64,000 bases of DNA from Neiella litorisoli (GCF_014773395.1 NZ_JACXAF010000001.1:186001-250000), one strand, 5' to 3'. Shown: positions 47,571-61,165, numbered from the stretch's first letter. The notes: generated from the letters alone by a model not told the origin. Made by a program: numbers and translations.

Positions 47571-48470
47571 TTAACGATGGCGTAAGGCCAATGGTTCAAG
47601 GACGTAGCCACTTTGTTCAATGGCCAGCTGAGCAAATCGGTCAGCAGGACTATCCAGCTGTTTTAATTGCAATTTACGATGTAATTCCTGCAATGTTTGC
47701 TGACTACCATATTTTGCCAACGACACCGCAGATACGGGCCCGATACGCTCATCGTACAAACCATCGACCATCAATTGTTGAACATCATCATCAGGCCCAA
47801 AGTGAGTTGCTAGAACTGGCATTGCTGCCACCGCCAAATCGCCTTGTTGCGCCGCTTCAACCAGCAACTGTTTGGCAGTAGTTTGGTCAAAGCGTTGGGG
47901 TATCTCACGCAAACTATTTAAGGTGGCTTCGCGCTCCCCGCGAGCGATAACCTGCCGCAATAAATCAGCTCGCTCGCAACGCAGGGCAAGTGCGGCCAAC
48001 ACGGTCGCGTCAATCCCATCGAACACGCCATCAACCGAACATGCAGGAAATTGTTGCTGACTTAACCAATAAAGCTGTCGTTGCTGCGATAGCATCAGCC
48101 AGTCTGACCAAGTCGGCAGCGCGCGTTGCTTGGCTCGCACCAAAAGCTGCTCGGCCGTGTGTTGAATCAAGCCATGACCGCTGCGTTGCCAATCCTCGGT
48201 CCAAGCCCGTTGCGCCTCAGTTAACGGTTCCGGCAGCCCCATTAAGTGCTGCATGTGCTGTAGCACAGCAAGCTCAATGGCGGCGTCATTCGACGCAGTC
48301 TGGTTCAGATCAGTTGGACTGAGGGCAGTTGGATTTAGGCGAGCTTGAGCAAACGATTGTTGGAAATCAGTACTATGGGCGAGTTCATCACTGAGATCGG
48401 TAGCCTGACAGGCTAAGCTCCAAATGAGCAGCCCGATGCCGACACTCAACGCCTTCATGGCAGATTTCAT
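47571..48470 (-). CDS. Exported helical-repeat protein, unknown
   Basis: About 299 residues if begun at ATG 48470 (another ATG at 48458 is equally possible; the frame is open to 48584). After a short basic start, LSVGIGLLIWSLACQA looks like a Sec signal peptide rather than a lipobox, since the residues before Cys do not fit. The mature part is rich in Ala, Leu and Gln helices (AALALRCERADLLRQVI, VAAMPVLATHFG) that suggest HEAT-like repeats. I do not recognise it. It lies between rho and ubiD, both on the minus strand, after the rho terminator. Confidence 0.7.
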   Translation of the reverse strand: MKSAMKALSVGIGLLIWSLACQATDLSDELAHSTDFQQSFAQARLNPTALSPTDLNQTASNDAAIELAVLQHMQHLMGLPEPLTEAQRAWTEDWQRSGHGLIQHTAEQLLVRAKQRALPTWSDWLMLSQQRQLYWLSQQQFPACSVDGVFDGIDATVLAALALRCERADLLRQVIARGEREATLNSLREIPQRFDQTTAKQLLVEAAQQGDLAVAAMPVLATHFGPDDDVQQLMVDGLYDERIGPVSAVSLAKYGSQQTLQELHRKLQLKQLDSPADRFAQLAIEQSGYVLEPLALRHR

Positions 48471-48560
48471 CCGTTGGCCAAATCCCAATTTGTCTGATGA
48501 GGTAGGGTTAGTTATTAGTGCAGCGTACATCGGCTGCTTATTAATCAAGCATTCTGCACT

Positions 48561-48602
48561 AAAAAGGGCAGAAAAAGCTAGCATTTAGCTCTTACTGCCC
48601 TT
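48561..48602 (-). terminator. Rho-independent terminator of the rho gene
   Basis: On the minus strand AAGGGCAG and CTGCCCTT (forward 48595-48602 and 48564-48571) enclose an inner AGCTA/TAGCT stem and are followed by TTTTT. It is placed 18 bases past the rho stop. Confidence 0.82.
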
Positions 48603-48619
48603 GATAAGACCGCTAAATC

Positions 48620-49879
48620 TTATTTTTTCTTCATCGCTTCGAAAAATTCATCGTTGGTTTTGGTCATGGCCAACTTATCGATGAGGAATTCCATGCCACT
48701 GATTTCATCCATTGGGTGGATGATTTTGCGCAGGATCCACATTTTTTGCAGCTCATCAGGCGTAGTGAGCAGCTCTTCGCGACGGGTACCCGAACGATTA
48801 ATATTAATGGCTGGGAACACACGTTTTTCAGCGATCTTACGATCCAAATGCACTTCCATATTACCGGTGCCTTTGAATTCCTCGTAAATCACTTCGTCCA
48901 TCTTCGAGCCGGTATCGATCAATGCCGTTGCCAGAATCGTCAGGCTACCGCCTTCTTCGACATTACGGGCCGCACCGAAGAAACGTTTTGGTTTGTGCAA
49001 GGCGTTAGCATCAACACCACCGGTCAGTACTTTACCTGACGATGGGATCACAGTGTTGTAAGCGCGTGCCAAACGAGTGATGGAATCAAGCAGGATCACC
49101 ACGTCTTTTTTATGCTCGACCAAACGCTTGGCTTTTTCGATCACCATTTCTGCCACTTGCACGTGGCGGCTGGCTGGCTCGTCAAAGGTGGAAGCAACCA
49201 CTTCGCCCTTCACCAAACGCTTCATTTCGGTCACTTCTTCTGGTCGCTCGTCAATCAGCAATACCATCAGTTCGCATTCTGGGTGGTTCGCGGCAATCGA
49301 TTGCGCCAAGTTCTGCAGTAAGATTGTTTTACCGGCTTTTGGCGGTGCCACAATCAAACCACGCTGACCTTTACCGGTCGGCGATGCCAAATCCAGTACC
49401 CGTGCCGTAATGTCTTCTGTTGAGCCGTTACCACGCTCCATCCGCATACGCTCTGCAGCATGCAGTGGGGTGAGGTTTTCAAAGAGGATTTTATTACGGG
49501 AGTTTTCTGGACGGTCGAAGTTGACTTCGTTGACTTTCAACAGAGCGAAATAGCGTTCACCTTCTTTCGGCGGACGAATTTTACCGGCAATGGTGTCACC
49601 GGTCCGCAAGTTGAAGCGACGGATCTGGCTCGGAGAGACGTAAATGTCATCCGGCCCAGCTAGATAAGAGCTGTCGGCGCTTCGGAGAAAGCCAAAACCA
49701 TCCTGCAAAATCTCGAGCACACCGCTACCGAAGATATCTTCGCCACCTTTAGCATGTGTCTTGAGAATCGTAAAAATGATGTCTTGTTTGCGCAAGCGGG
49801 CTAGGTTATCTAGGCCTTTGCTTTCGCCCAGAGCAATCAGCTCTGATACTGGGGTGTTTTTTAACTCGGTTAGGTGCAT
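48620..49879 (-). CDS. rho: Transcription termination factor Rho
   Basis: Hexameric RNA helicase that ends transcripts at rut sites. The start is ATG 49879 ([19 protein letters not shown]), giving 419 residues as in E. coli; the frame extends 23 codons further but that part is not conserved. The cold-shock RNA domain ([20 protein letters not shown], about 61-80), P-loop [12 protein letters not shown]-loop and R-loop [15 protein letters not shown] are intact. A roughly 200-base leader separates it from trxA, long enough for the autogenous attenuation known for rho. Confidence 0.98.
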   Translation of the reverse strand: MHLTELKNTPVSELIALGESKGLDNLARLRKQDIIFTILKTHAKGGEDIFGSGVLEILQDGFGFLRSADSSYLAGPDDIYVSPSQIRRFNLRTGDTIAGKIRPPKEGERYFALLKVNEVNFDRPENSRNKILFENLTPLHAAERMRMERGNGSTEDITARVLDLASPTGKGQRGLIVAPPKAGKTILLQNLAQSIAANHPECELMVLLIDERPEEVTEMKRLVKGEVVASTFDEPASRHVQVAEMVIEKAKRLVEHKKDVVILLDSITRLARAYNTVIPSSGKVLTGGVDANALHKPKRFFGAARNVEEGGSLTILATALIDTGSKMDEVIYEEFKGTGNMEVHLDRKIAEKRVFPAININRSGTRREELLTTPDELQKMWILRKIIHPMDEISGMEFLIDKLAMTKTNDEFFEAMKKK

Positions 49880-50046
49880 CTTGGGATCTGCTACACGTCG
49901 GTTATGTTGGAATAGTTCAATTGCATAGTGACGCGCTCTGCGCACCACGGAGAAAAGACTTTGGAATTTCCCGGCAAAATTAGCCGCAAGAAGGGAACTC
50001 AGTTAGATGTAAAGTAACACCTATAATTGGATTCGTCCAGAAAGAT

Positions 50047-50089
50047 AGTCATAAAGGCTAACGATTTAACATTGATAGCCTTTATGACT
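50047..50089. repeat. 14-bp perfect inverted repeat between trxA and rho
   Basis: AGTCATAAAGGCTA (50047-50060) pairs with 50076-50089 across a 15-base loop, starting 8 bases after the trxA stop (minus strand). It makes a strong hairpin, but the minus strand continues without a T run, so it is not a canonical terminator. It may protect the trxA 3' end or govern read-through into rho. Confidence 0.85.
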
Positions 50090-50096
50090 GATTTGC

Positions 50097-50423
50097 TTAC
50101 AGGTTGTCGTTGATAAACTCAACCAGCTGGCCTTTCGACAAAGCACCAACTTTAGTTGCTGCAACATTGCCATCTTTGAATAACAACAATGTCGGAATAC
50201 CACGAATACCGAATTTCGGCGCAGTTTCAGCGTTGTCATCAATATTTAATTTAGCGATGGTTAGCTTGCCATCGAACTCGCCAGCAACTTCATCCAGAAT
50301 CGGCGCGATCATTTTGCAAGGGCCACACCATTCCGCCCAAAAGTCAACCAACACAGGGCCGCTGGCTTTTAATACATCGTCTTCAAAACTGGCATCTGTC
50401 ACGTGGACAATTTTGTCGCTCAT
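50097..50423 (-). CDS. trxA: Thioredoxin 1
   Basis: The 108-residue disulfide reductant with the active site W32-C33-G34-P35-C36. ATG 50423 has GGAG 7 bases upstream; an in-frame start 12 bases earlier is less likely. The cis-proline [14 protein letters not shown] is conserved. It lies between rho and the divergent rhlB, exactly as in E. coli. Confidence 0.98.
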   Translation of the reverse strand: MSDKIVHVTDASFEDDVLKASGPVLVDFWAEWCGPCKMIAPILDEVAGEFDGKLTIAKLNIDDNAETAPKFGIRGIPTLLLFKDGNVAATKVGALSKGQLVEFINDNL

Positions 50424-50543
50424 CGCTTGCTCCAAATATAGGGTTAGGTCGCTCTCAGTTCAGTCACTATATATGGCGACACTTTGGATCTATTTCAAGT
50501 CATGTTGTTTATTATTGCAAGTTTAACCTGATATGCTTACCAG

Positions 50544-51833
50544 ATGAGCAAAACACATTTAACAGAACAGCGCTTTAGCGAATTCCCGCTACACCCAAAA
50601 GTGTTAAGCGCACTCACCGAAAAAGGGTTCGATTTCTGCACCCCGATTCAGGCTAAGACCCTGCCTTTGGCATTGGACGGCAAAGACGTTGCTGGCCAAG
50701 CTCAAACTGGTACAGGGAAAACCATCGCGTTTCTAGCCGCTACTTTTCATCATTTACTGAATACGCCAAGTCGTGAAGATCGACCGTCGAATCACCCCCG
50801 AGCGGTGATCGTAGCACCAACGCGCGAACTGGTTATTCAAATCCATAACGACGCCGAATTGATGGCCAAGCACAGCGATATCAAGCTGCAAGTGGTCTAC
50901 GGCGGCGAAGGATACGACATTCAGCGCCAGCGTTTGCAGCAAGGCGTCGATGTGCTGGTCGCGACTATGGGCCGTCTGATCGATTACTTCAAGCAAGGCG
51001 TGATTAGCTTGGATGATGTCCAAGTGGTCGTGCTCGATGAAGCAGACCGAATGTTTGACCTCGGCTTCATCAAAGACATTCGCTACATGATGCGTCGCTT
51101 GCCGCCGCCAACGGAGCGACTCAATCTGCTTTACTCAGCAACGCTGTCTTATAAAGTCCGTGAACTGGCTTATGAACACATGAATGAGCCAACTCATGTG
51201 CAAATCGAACCTGAGCGTAAAACTGCCGAGAAAATCCAAGAAGAGCTGTTCTACCCATCGAATGAAGACAAGATGACCTTGTTACTCACGCTGATGGAAG
51301 AAGAATGGCCCGATAAAGCCATTGTGTTTGGCAACACCAAGCATGGTTGTGAAAAGATCTGGGGCGCTTTGGCTGGCGAAGAGCACCGCGTGGGCTTGCT
51401 AACCGGCGATGTGCCGCAGCGTAAACGTCTCAAAATCCTCGAGCAATTCACTCAAGGTGAGTTGGATATTCTGGTGGCAACGGATGTTGCAGCACGTGGG
51501 CTCCACATTCCAGCAGTGACTCACGTCTTTAACTATGACCTGCCAGACGATGCCGAAGATTACGTTCACCGTATTGGCCGTACCGGCCGCGCGGGTGCGA
51601 GCGGTCACGCCATTAGCTTTGCTTGTGAGCAGTACGCGATTAACTTACCGGCGATTGAGTCCTACATTGCTCATGAAATTCCAGTGACTCAATACGATGC
51701 CAACGCATTGCTAACGGATATCAAACCAGCTAAGCACATGCCGCGTACTCGTCAGGTCAATCAAAGTGGCCGCAAGCGTTCTCGCAGCGGTGGCAATAGT
51801 AACCGACGTCCGCAAGGAAAACCGTCTAAGTAG
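50544..51833 (+). CDS. rhlB: ATP-dependent RNA helicase RhlB
   Basis: A 429-residue DEAD-box helicase of the RNA degradosome. The Q motif [61 protein letters not shown] and [10 protein letters not shown] are all seen, then a basic Arg/Ser/Asn tail. In E. coli it is recruited by RNase E. It diverges from trxA; gppA begins 10 bases after its stop. Confidence 0.97.
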   Translation: MSKTHLTEQRFSEFPLHPKVLSALTEKGFDFCTPIQAKTLPLALDGKDVAGQAQTGTGKTIAFLAATFHHLLNTPSREDRPSNHPRAVIVAPTRELVIQIHNDAELMAKHSDIKLQVVYGGEGYDIQRQRLQQGVDVLVATMGRLIDYFKQGVISLDDVQVVVLDEADRMFDLGFIKDIRYMMRRLPPPTERLNLLYSATLSYKVRELAYEHMNEPTHVQIEPERKTAEKIQEELFYPSNEDKMTLLLTLMEEEWPDKAIVFGNTKHGCEKIWGALAGEEHRVGLLTGDVPQRKRLKILEQFTQGELDILVATDVAARGLHIPAVTHVFNYDLPDDAEDYVHRIGRTGRAGASGHAISFACEQYAINLPAIESYIAHEIPVTQYDANALLTDIKPAKHMPRTRQVNQSGRKRSRSGGNSNRRPQGKPSK

Positions 51834-51843
51834 TGTTTGGCTT

Positions 51844-53361
51844 ATGACCACCAGTAACCAAGATTTGTTTGCCGCCATTGATTTAGGCTCAAACAGTTTT
51901 CACATGCTGGTGGTTCGCCAAGTAGCCGGCACCATCCAGACCATCGCCAAAATCAAACGAAAAGTGCGGTTAGCGGCGGGTCTGGACGACAACCTAACAC
52001 TTTCAGCCGAAGCGATGGAGCGCGGCTTTGACTGCCTCCAGCTATTCGCTGAGCGCCTGCAATTCATTCCCAGCTCAAACGTTCGTATTGTGGCCACAGC
52101 CACCATCCGGCTCGCCACCAATGGCGCCCAATTTATTACCCAAGCCGAGCACATCACCGGTAACCGCATTGATGTCATCAGCGGTGAACAAGAAGCCCAC
52201 TTCGTTTATCAAGGTGCGGCATATACATCTGCCGGCAGCGATCAGCGCTTAGTGATCGACATTGGTGGCGCCAGTACCGAGCTGATCATTGGCCAAGGGG
52301 CCGACATTCATCAAGCCGTCAGCCTTGATATGGGTTGTGTCCGTTTTACTGAAGAATATTTCGCTGATGGGCTGTTTAATCAACTTAGCTTCACTGCCGC
52401 CGTCAACGAGGCCAAGCGCATCGTTGCGCCACTGGTGGCGAACTATCAGCAAATCGGCTGGCAGCAAGCTCTTGGCGCATCAGGCACCCTGCGGGCGATT
52501 CAAGAAGTGCTGCTGGCGAACGGCTACGATGACGTCATCACCTTAGAAGTACTGCACCAACTGCAGCAACGCGTGGTGTCTGCAGGAAAGTTGAGTCTGC
52601 TGACCATTGATGGTCTGAAAGAAGAACGTAAGCCGGTGTTTGCCGGCGGTCTGGCGATCCTGACTGGTTTGTTTGAAGCCTTGGCTATCCACGATTTGCG
52701 CATTTCCGGAGGCGCCCTTCGCGAAGGGCTCGTGTACGGCATGCTCAACGTCACCGCCGGTGATGATGTCAGACAGCGGACGCTCAGCAATCTCGCCGAC
52801 AAGTACCATTTGGATACTCAGCATGGCGAACAATGCCGTCAGGCGGCCATGGCGTTATGCGCCCAATTTGAGCCTCACTGGCCGATTACTGAAGACGGCA
52901 AGGCGATGCTGGCCTGCGCCGCACAATTGCATGAGATTGGCTTCACGATTGGATTCGTCAATGGCCATCGGCACGGTGCGTACATTCTCAGCCATACCAA
53001 TCAGCCGGGCTTTTCAACCAGCCAACAAACTTTGATTGCCACCTTGCTCGGCGCCAGCAAAGGCGATTTATCGGCCGATTCGCTTCAGCACCTGCAAGGC
53101 TACGATAATGAACAAGTGATCGCTCTTGTGCGGATCTTGCGTTGGGCGATGATTCTCACCAGCCATCGCTCAAACCATTTGTTACTGCCGCTGCAGATCC
53201 ACTGCGATGGCCACGAGGTACACTGGCAGATGCCCGCTGACTGGCAAAAGAAGCACCCGTTAACGGCTGTCAACTTAGCAGAGGAAAGTCATTTCCAAAC
53301 CGAAGCTGGTTTTACCTTTCAACTCAGTGAGGCCAAGCTCAGCGAACCATCAGAAGCCTGA
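51844..53361 (+). CDS. gppA: Ppx/GppA phosphatase (exopolyphosphatase / pppGpp hydrolase)
   Basis: A 505-residue member of the Ppx/GppA family, starting at ATG 51844 (MTTSNQDLFAAIDLGSNSFH). The ASKHA ATPase-fold motifs AIDLGSNSFHMLVV, SGEQEAHFVYQG and IDIGGASTELIIG are followed by an HD-like C-terminal domain (LHEIGFTIG). Its placement after rhlB and its length favour GppA, which converts pppGpp to ppGpp and can hydrolyse polyphosphate. Sequence alone does not separate Ppx from GppA with certainty. Confidence 0.9.
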   Translation: MTTSNQDLFAAIDLGSNSFHMLVVRQVAGTIQTIAKIKRKVRLAAGLDDNLTLSAEAMERGFDCLQLFAERLQFIPSSNVRIVATATIRLATNGAQFITQAEHITGNRIDVISGEQEAHFVYQGAAYTSAGSDQRLVIDIGGASTELIIGQGADIHQAVSLDMGCVRFTEEYFADGLFNQLSFTAAVNEAKRIVAPLVANYQQIGWQQALGASGTLRAIQEVLLANGYDDVITLEVLHQLQQRVVSAGKLSLLTIDGLKEERKPVFAGGLAILTGLFEALAIHDLRISGGALREGLVYGMLNVTAGDDVRQRTLSNLADKYHLDTQHGEQCRQAAMALCAQFEPHWPITEDGKAMLACAAQLHEIGFTIGFVNGHRHGAYILSHTNQPGFSTSQQTLIATLLGASKGDLSADSLQHLQGYDNEQVIALVRILRWAMILTSHRSNHLLLPLQIHCDGHEVHWQMPADWQKKHPLTAVNLAEESHFQTEAGFTFQLSEAKLSEPSEA

Positions 53362-53383
53362 TGTTCGCCGCTTGCCAGTCAGA

Positions 53384-55893
<2,510 letters not shown>

Positions 55894-55904
55894 TCAACAC
55901 CCTG

Positions 55905-56495
55905 TTACTCGAGACGTTTCGCCCGAGTTTTTCGTCCGGCGCCATCTTTACGAACATAAAACGCGCCAAATGCACCGCGTTCAATCACCACTTTGTCGCC
56001 CTCAGCAAATTTAGGTCCGGTCGATTGCAGCTTCCAGCGCTGATTGTTATCGAGGCTTAGGGTTAATTTGCCGTATGCATCTTTTGACAGGTCGGTAATC
56101 ACCGCATCAATGGCATCGATCTTGTCCAATTCTTGCTTGATAATTTTTTGCTCAAGGCCAAATTGCTCTTCCGGCGACGAATCGACAGTCACAACAGATG
56201 GTGCTGGCGTACTGCCGGCAACGACCGCCGCAGCTTGAGACTGTTCTGCCGGCACCATTGCGCTTGCAAGTGCCGATGAATCGGCGGGCTGCTGCACTTC
56301 CTGACTGATGGTTTTCGCCGCACCCGAGCCAGTTAAGCCATAGCGGGCGCCAATTCGGTCATAGCACAGCAGGCGCTGCTGATCGTTTTTTACCGAGGCA
56401 CACAACTGCCACTCAGCTTGCCAATCGGCTGCATTGGCGGCGGCACCACTGATGAGCAATGCCCAGCTCAGCAACACGGTATTAGCTTTTAACAT
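55905..56495 (-). CDS. Secreted/periplasmic protein of unknown function
   Basis: A 196-residue protein from ATG 56495, with AGAGGA 6 bases upstream, overlapping the tatC stop by 14 bases. A signal peptide ([15 protein letters not shown]) precedes a short two-cysteine motif, [20 protein letters not shown], seen in several small exported families. A low-complexity Ala/Ser/Val/Gln linker (about 55-115) and a C-terminal beta-rich domain ([32 protein letters not shown]) follow. It resembles the N-terminus of some type VI accessory proteins, but no such system is nearby. I give no function. Confidence 0.7.
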   Translation of the reverse strand: MLKANTVLLSWALLISGAAANAADWQAEWQLCASVKNDQQRLLCYDRIGARYGLTGSGAAKTISQEVQQPADSSALASAMVPAEQSQAAAVVAGSTPAPSVVTVDSSPEEQFGLEQKIIKQELDKIDAIDAVITDLSKDAYGKLTLSLDNNQRWKLQSTGPKFAEGDKVVIERGAFGAFYVRKDGAGRKTRAKRLE

Positions 56496-57237
56496 CAGAT
56501 TCCTCTTCATTCTGGTCATCGCGCTGGCGACTGTAGAGCGATGACATCAACACGCCTAACTCAAACAGCAGCCACATCGGCAGCGCTAGTAAAGTTTGAG
56601 ATATGACATCAGGCGGTGTCAGCAGCATTCCAATAACAAACGCTGCAACAATAACATAGGGGCGTTTTTTGCGCAGCGATGCAGGCGATGTAACGCCACT
56701 AACGCAGAGCAAGATCACCGCAATGGGGATCTCGAATGCCAAACCAAAGGCAAACAGAATTTTCAGCACGAAATCGAGATAGCTGGAAATATCCGTGGCG
56801 ATCACCACATCATCGGGCGCGACACTAGTAAAAAAGCTAAAGGCCAGCGGGAACACCACATAAAACGCGAATGCAATGCCGCCGTAAAATAGCAGTACGC
56901 TCATCACCAATAACGGGATGGCTAAACGTCGTTCATGCCGATACAGACCCGGCGCAATAAAGCCCCATGCCTGATGCAACACCACTGGCATGGCCAGCGC
57001 CATGGCAACCACTATGGTGAGTTTAAACGGAGTAAAAAATGGCGCTGCGACATTAGTGGCAATCATGTTGCTGCCTTCAGGCAGTTGGGCAACAAGCGGC
57101 TCAGCGATCCAATGATACAAATCATTGGCGAAGTAAACCAAGCAGAGAAAAATCACCAAAATGGCAACGACGGCTCGCAACAGCCGCGACCGCAATTCAA
57201 TCAAGTGAGTGATTAGCGGGACACTGTTATCCGTCAT
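56482..57237 (-). CDS. tatC: Twin-arginine translocase subunit TatC
   Basis: The 251-residue six-helix core of the Tat pathway, which recognises twin-arginine signal peptides. The N-terminal [34 protein letters not shown] with its conserved Glu, and the loop [21 protein letters not shown] are present. I start at ATG 57237 (a GTG just before is also in frame); this start lies within the last codons of tatB. It acts with TatB and TatA encoded upstream. Confidence 0.97.
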   Translation of the reverse strand: MTDNSVPLITHLIELRSRLLRAVVAILVIFLCLVYFANDLYHWIAEPLVAQLPEGSNMIATNVAAPFFTPFKLTIVVAMALAMPVVLHQAWGFIAPGLYRHERRLAIPLLVMSVLLFYGGIAFAFYVVFPLAFSFFTSVAPDDVVIATDISSYLDFVLKILFAFGLAFEIPIAVILLCVSGVTSPASLRKKRPYVIVAAFVIGMLLTPPDVISQTLLALPMWLLFELGVLMSSLYSRQRDDQNEEESDVKS

Positions 57238-57607
57238 CACGTGGGCTCTTTGTCGGAGAAGGCTGCTCGGAATTAGATTGTTGCGAAGGTGGCGTGCTGT
57301 CTGCCGTAGCGTCAGTCTGATAAGGGCGCTGCACCGATTCTGCTGCCGACTTCAGTTCGTCCACTGAACGTTGCAGGTCCGGAGCCAAATTACTCATCCC
57401 CTGCTCCTCGGCTTTTTTCAGATTCTGCTGGAGCTCATGGATATGTAACTCCTGACTAATTTCTTCTTTGACATTAGTCGCCATGGAACGCACCGAGCGG
57501 ATCCAGCCAATCACCGTCCGCAGCGCACCGGGGAGGCGCTCAGGCCCGAGCACAATTAGCCCCAGAACAGCAATAACGCCGAGCTCCCAAAAGCCAATGT
57601 CAAACAT
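57227..57607 (-). CDS. tatB: Sec-independent translocase protein TatB
   Basis: A 126-residue protein. An N-terminal helix ([20 protein letters not shown]) with the conserved Glu at residue 8 and the hinge GPERLP are followed by an amphipathic helix and a Ser/Pro/Gln-rich tail. It forms the receptor complex with TatC. tatA ends 6 bases before its start. Confidence 0.96.
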   Translation of the reverse strand: MFDIGFWELGVIAVLGLIVLGPERLPGALRTVIGWIRSVRSMATNVKEEISQELHIHELQQNLKKAEEQGMSNLAPDLQRSVDELKSAAESVQRPYQTDATADSTPPSQQSNSEQPSPTKSPRDDG

Positions 57608-57613
57608 GTTCGA

Positions 57614-57850
57614 TTACTTCTTTGGAGTTTCAGATTTCTGCGAAGTGAAATCCGCATCCTGTTCAGTTTGGCTTTGATCGGTCAGCTGCTCATTTTTTTG
57701 CGGCTCCGATTTATCGTCACTGACAGATTCTTTAAATCCCTTGATGGCCGAGCCCAAATCGCTGCCCAAACCACGCAACTTCTTCGTTCCAAACAGCAGC
57801 GCAACAATCACTGCAATAATCAAAAGTTGCCAAATGCTGATTCCACCCAT
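57614..57850 (-). CDS. tatA: Sec-independent translocase protein TatA
   Basis: The 78-residue pore-forming subunit: membrane helix [16 protein letters not shown], hinge Phe-Gly (LLFGTKKL), amphipathic helix and acidic/Gln tail. First of tatABC; ubiB lies 67 bases upstream on the same strand, as in E. coli. Confidence 0.97.
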   Translation of the reverse strand: MGGISIWQLLIIAVIVALLFGTKKLRGLGSDLGSAIKGFKESVSDDKSEPQKNEQLTDQSQTEQDADFTSQKSETPKK

Positions 57851-57917
57851 GGTGTCAGTCCTATTTCGATGGTTAAAAAATCTTCGTCATTATAAAGAGC
57901 TAGGCTCGCAACGGCTA

Positions 57918-59558
57918 CTACTGCCGATTCAACCACAGCCCCCGCACCCAACATATTGCGGCAGCGGTTAAAACACCAGTTAATTGTGGCCAGCTGACGG
58001 TATCGTGGACCAGTCCGCCACACACCGCCAATACCCCCGCAGTCGCCAGCCAATAAAATGAGCGCGCTTGGCGCTGCCGCCATTGGCTGATTTGAGCTGC
58101 AGATTGCTGATGTTGTTCGGTGAAGCGCTGCACCGCCTGCAACGAGTCATAAATCAGGTTCGGCATTTCGGGCAATTTTTCACCCCAAAATGGCGCATTT
58201 TCCTTGATATCACGCCAAACGGCTTTCGGCCCAATTTGCAGCTGCATCCACTCTTCTAAAAATGGCTTCGCGGTTTTCCATAAATCCAGCTGGGGATACA
58301 ACTGCCGCCCCAAGCCCTCAATATAAAGCAATGTTTTCTCGAGCAAAACCAGCTGCGGCTGAACTTCCATATTGAATCGGCGCGCGGTATTAAACAAGTT
58401 GATCAAGACATGACCAAAGGAAATTTCCGCTAACGGCTTTTGGAATATCGGCTCGCAGACGGTTCGAATGGCAAATTCAAATTCTTCCACATTGGTGTCA
58501 GAAGGCACCCAACCCGAAGCCACGTGCAACTCTGCAACCTTGCGATAATCGCGGTTAAAAAAGGCTAAAAAGTTTTCCGCTAAGTAACGTTTGTCTTCAC
58601 GGTTCAGGGTGCCAACAATGCCAAAATCGACGCCAATGTACATCGGGTTATCAGGGTGTTGCCGAGAGACAAAAATATTGCCCGGATGCATGTCGGCATG
58701 GAAAAACGAATCACGGAAAACCTGGGTAAAAAACACTTCAACGCCACGTTCAGCAAGGCGCTCCATGTTGGTACCTTGGGCTTCAAGGGCGGCGATATCA
58801 CTGACCGGAATGCCATCAATGCGCTCCATCACCAAGACATTCTGACGACAGAAATCGGCATAGATTTCTGGTACATACAAACTATCTGAGCCGTCAAAAT
58901 TACGCTTTAGCTGAATGCCATTGGCGGCCTCTCGCATTAAGTCGAGCTCATCAAACAGCGTCTTGCGATATTCGCTGACCACTTCTTTGGGACGCAGCCG
59001 TTTACCATCGGGGAGAAATTTTTCGGCCAAACCGGCAAACAGTTGCATCACCGAGATATCGGCATCAATGACTTTGCCAATACCAGGGCGAATCACCTTC
59101 ACCACCACGCTCAGCTGCACGTCATTGATGGTCAGTTTGGCGCCATGTACCTGCGCCACTGAGGCGGACGCCATTGGCTCCGCTTCAAACGAATCAAACA
59201 CCTGTTCCAGCGATTTGCCATAGGCTTGCTCAATTTGCTGGCGCGCTTGTGATTCATTAATTGGCGCCACTCGATCTTGCAGCTTGGCCAGCTCTTCGGC
59301 AAAAGCATCAGGCAGCAGGTCACGGCGAGTCGACAACATCTGGCCAAATTTGACAAACACCGGCCCCAGCTCTTCCAACGCAAGACGAAACCGCGCCGCA
59401 TCAGAGGCTTCTTTGTGACGCGGGCGAAACCACAGCACAATGAACCGGCCATAGCGAACGTACCAAGGCAGCCAACTTTCTGGAAACAGTCGATCAAGAC
59501 GGTATTGCCAGAAAATTTTAGTAATTTGATAGAGCCGGCGATGTTGTTTGATTAGCAT
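57918..59558 (-). CDS. ubiB: UbiB, ubiquinone biosynthesis kinase-like protein
   Basis: A 546-residue atypical (ADCK/ABC1) kinase-like protein needed for ubiquinone synthesis, probably an ATPase helping lipid intermediates. The KxGQ motif [16 protein letters not shown] (about 70-85), the Ala-rich loop VAQVH, and the catalytic-like [12 protein letters not shown] and VDFGIVGTL are seen. Two C-terminal helices anchor it in the membrane. Gene order ubiE-ubiJ-ubiB-tatABC is the enteric one. Confidence 0.97.
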   Translation of the reverse strand: MLIKQHRRLYQITKIFWQYRLDRLFPESWLPWYVRYGRFIVLWFRPRHKEASDAARFRLALEELGPVFVKFGQMLSTRRDLLPDAFAEELAKLQDRVAPINESQARQQIEQAYGKSLEQVFDSFEAEPMASASVAQVHGAKLTINDVQLSVVVKVIRPGIGKVIDADISVMQLFAGLAEKFLPDGKRLRPKEVVSEYRKTLFDELDLMREAANGIQLKRNFDGSDSLYVPEIYADFCRQNVLVMERIDGIPVSDIAALEAQGTNMERLAERGVEVFFTQVFRDSFFHADMHPGNIFVSRQHPDNPMYIGVDFGIVGTLNREDKRYLAENFLAFFNRDYRKVAELHVASGWVPSDTNVEEFEFAIRTVCEPIFQKPLAEISFGHVLINLFNTARRFNMEVQPQLVLLEKTLLYIEGLGRQLYPQLDLWKTAKPFLEEWMQLQIGPKAVWRDIKENAPFWGEKLPEMPNLIYDSLQAVQRFTEQHQQSAAQISQWRQRQARSFYWLATAGVLAVCGGLVHDTVSWPQLTGVLTAAAICWVRGLWLNRQ

Positions 59559-59607
59559 TCCGAACAGACTCCCGGAGTCGCAAGGCAGGGTATGAAAGCA
59601 AGGTTTA

Positions 59608-60204
59608 TCATGATGTTAGTTTCTCAATTCGCTCACTCAATTGCTGACAACGAGCGTTCAGCTCATTCACTTGGCGGCTAAATTGACGCAATTCTGCAGC
59701 AGCAGGTAGCCAGCGGATTTCGTCCTGCAAATACGCTTCGACGTCGGCCTCCATGGTCTGCTTTCGGTGCGCTGCCCAGTGTTGTACACGCTTGCCCGCG
59801 GTCACCAGCAGGTGAGCCGGCACATCGCCAATGCGCTGCGATAGCCACTCTTCACTATCGAACTGAGTATGACTGAGCGCTTCGCCGATTTGGCTGGCAA
59901 TTTTGACATCGCCCGTAACCGACACCGCTTCAGTTTTAAGGAGCTCCGGCAAGCGTTCGCTGTGTTTGAGTTGCTGCAGCGCTGCGAGTGTGCCGTCGAT
60001 CCGGCAATCGGCAGTTTGCTCCTGCAATGGCAGCAATCGCAGTCGTTCGCCGACTTCAATCAGGATGGCAATAGGTGCATCGGAGCACTCAATCGCTAAC
60101 GTGGCTCCTTTGATGCGCTGCAAACTTGGTGGCATAGGCTGTTGGCTGCAATAAGCCGCCAATGCCTTATCAGCCAGCGAGATGGCAAATGCTTGCAACA
60201 TCAT
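59608..60204 (-). CDS. ubiJ: UbiJ, ubiquinone biosynthesis accessory factor
   Basis: A 198-residue SCP2-domain protein (about 15-110, with [13 protein letters not shown] and [15 protein letters not shown]) followed by a helical/coiled-coil tail ending SERIEKLTS. In E. coli UbiJ binds UbiK and scaffolds the soluble Ubi complex around lipid intermediates. It starts 3 bases after the ubiE stop, so the two are co-translated. Confidence 0.94.
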   Translation of the reverse strand: MMLQAFAISLADKALAAYCSQQPMPPSLQRIKGATLAIECSDAPIAILIEVGERLRLLPLQEQTADCRIDGTLAALQQLKHSERLPELLKTEAVSVTGDVKIASQIGEALSHTQFDSEEWLSQRIGDVPAHLLVTAGKRVQHWAAHRKQTMEADVEAYLQDEIRWLPAAAELRQFSRQVNELNARCQQLSERIEKLTS

Positions 60205-60207
60205 GGG

Positions 60208-60963
60208 TTAAAATTTGAAGCCGCGGTGCAAAGCAACAATGCCGCCGCTGAGGTTGAAGTAGCTGACTTCATCAAAACCAACGTCGCGCATCATTTGCGC
60301 CAGCGTGTCCTGATCAGGGTGCATGCGAATCGATTCGGCTAGATATTGGTAACTTTCGCTGTCATTCGCCACCAACTCGCCCATTTTTGGTAACAATTTG
60401 AACGAGTAGGCATCGTAGACTTTATTCAGCCAGTCGAACTGAGGCTTGGAAAACTCCAAAACCAGCAAGCGCCCGCCCGGTTTTAAAACCCGCAGCATCG
60501 ACGCCAGCGCATTGCTCTTCTCGGTGACATTGCGCAAACCAAAGCCAATGGTAATGACATCAAAATGATTGTCGGGGAATGGCAGCGCCTCGGCGTTTGC
60601 TTGGACAAATTCAACATTACCCACCACACCGCGGTCGCGTAATTTGGCCTTGCCGACTTTCAGCATGGAGCCATTAATATCGGCTAGTACCACTTGCCCT
60701 GTCGGGCCGACTCGCTTTGACATCAAAGCGGTGATATCGCCAGTGCCACCGGCAATGTCGAGCACGCGATCGCCACTTTTAACGCCGCTGCACTCACGGG
60801 TGAACAGTTTCCAAACACGATGAACACCAAACGACATTAAATCGTTCATCACATCGTACTTATCCGCCACTGAATGAAATACGTCAGCAACCAGCGAAAC
60901 CTTGTCTTCTTTGGCAACCTGGCGAAAGCCAAAATGCGTCGTGGCAGATGTTGAGTCAGTCAT
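60208..60963 (-). CDS. ubiE: Ubiquinone/menaquinone C-methyltransferase
   Basis: A 251-residue SAM-dependent methyltransferase. Motif [15 protein letters not shown], the family signatures [17 protein letters not shown] and GLRNVTEK, and the ending [12 protein letters not shown] are present. It methylates the benzoquinol ring in ubiquinone and menaquinone synthesis. It is first in ubiE-ubiJ-ubiB. An intergenic region of about 250 bases separates it from the divergent glycosyltransferase. Confidence 0.98.
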   Translation of the reverse strand: MTDSTSATTHFGFRQVAKEDKVSLVADVFHSVADKYDVMNDLMSFGVHRVWKLFTRECSGVKSGDRVLDIAGGTGDITALMSKRVGPTGQVVLADINGSMLKVGKAKLRDRGVVGNVEFVQANAEALPFPDNHFDVITIGFGLRNVTEKSNALASMLRVLKPGGRLLVLEFSKPQFDWLNKVYDAYSFKLLPKMGELVANDSESYQYLAESIRMHPDQDTLAQMMRDVGFDEVSYFNLSGGIVALHRGFKF

Positions 60964-61136
60964 GGGAAAGCCTTATCAAAAAGTTATCGGCGATTGTAAC
61001 GGAACCTAGGCAACGGAGAAAGAGCGCCGCATCGGTCGTCCGCAGCCCACAGTCATCATCTCCAGCCTCACATGGCTGCTGAACTTTCCTCGCAACCGAC
61101 GCTCGAAAAGCCAATGTATCGATGCCGCTGAAGTTT

Positions 61137-61165
61137 TCAACAAAGCGTCAAAAATTAACTATAAC
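61137..61165 (+). promoter_or_regulatory. Predicted promoter of the glycosyltransferase operon
   Basis: TCAACA (61137-61142, 4 of 6), 17-base spacer, TATAAC (61160-61165, 5 of 6). Transcription would start near 61172, about 43 bases before the GTG start at 61215. Confidence 0.4.

Noticed and set aside
49891-49926. 11-codon frame ([11 protein letters not shown]) just before rho as a leader peptide
   Set aside because: E. coli has a rho leader peptide, but this frame is very short, has no clear ribosome site and could occur by chance.
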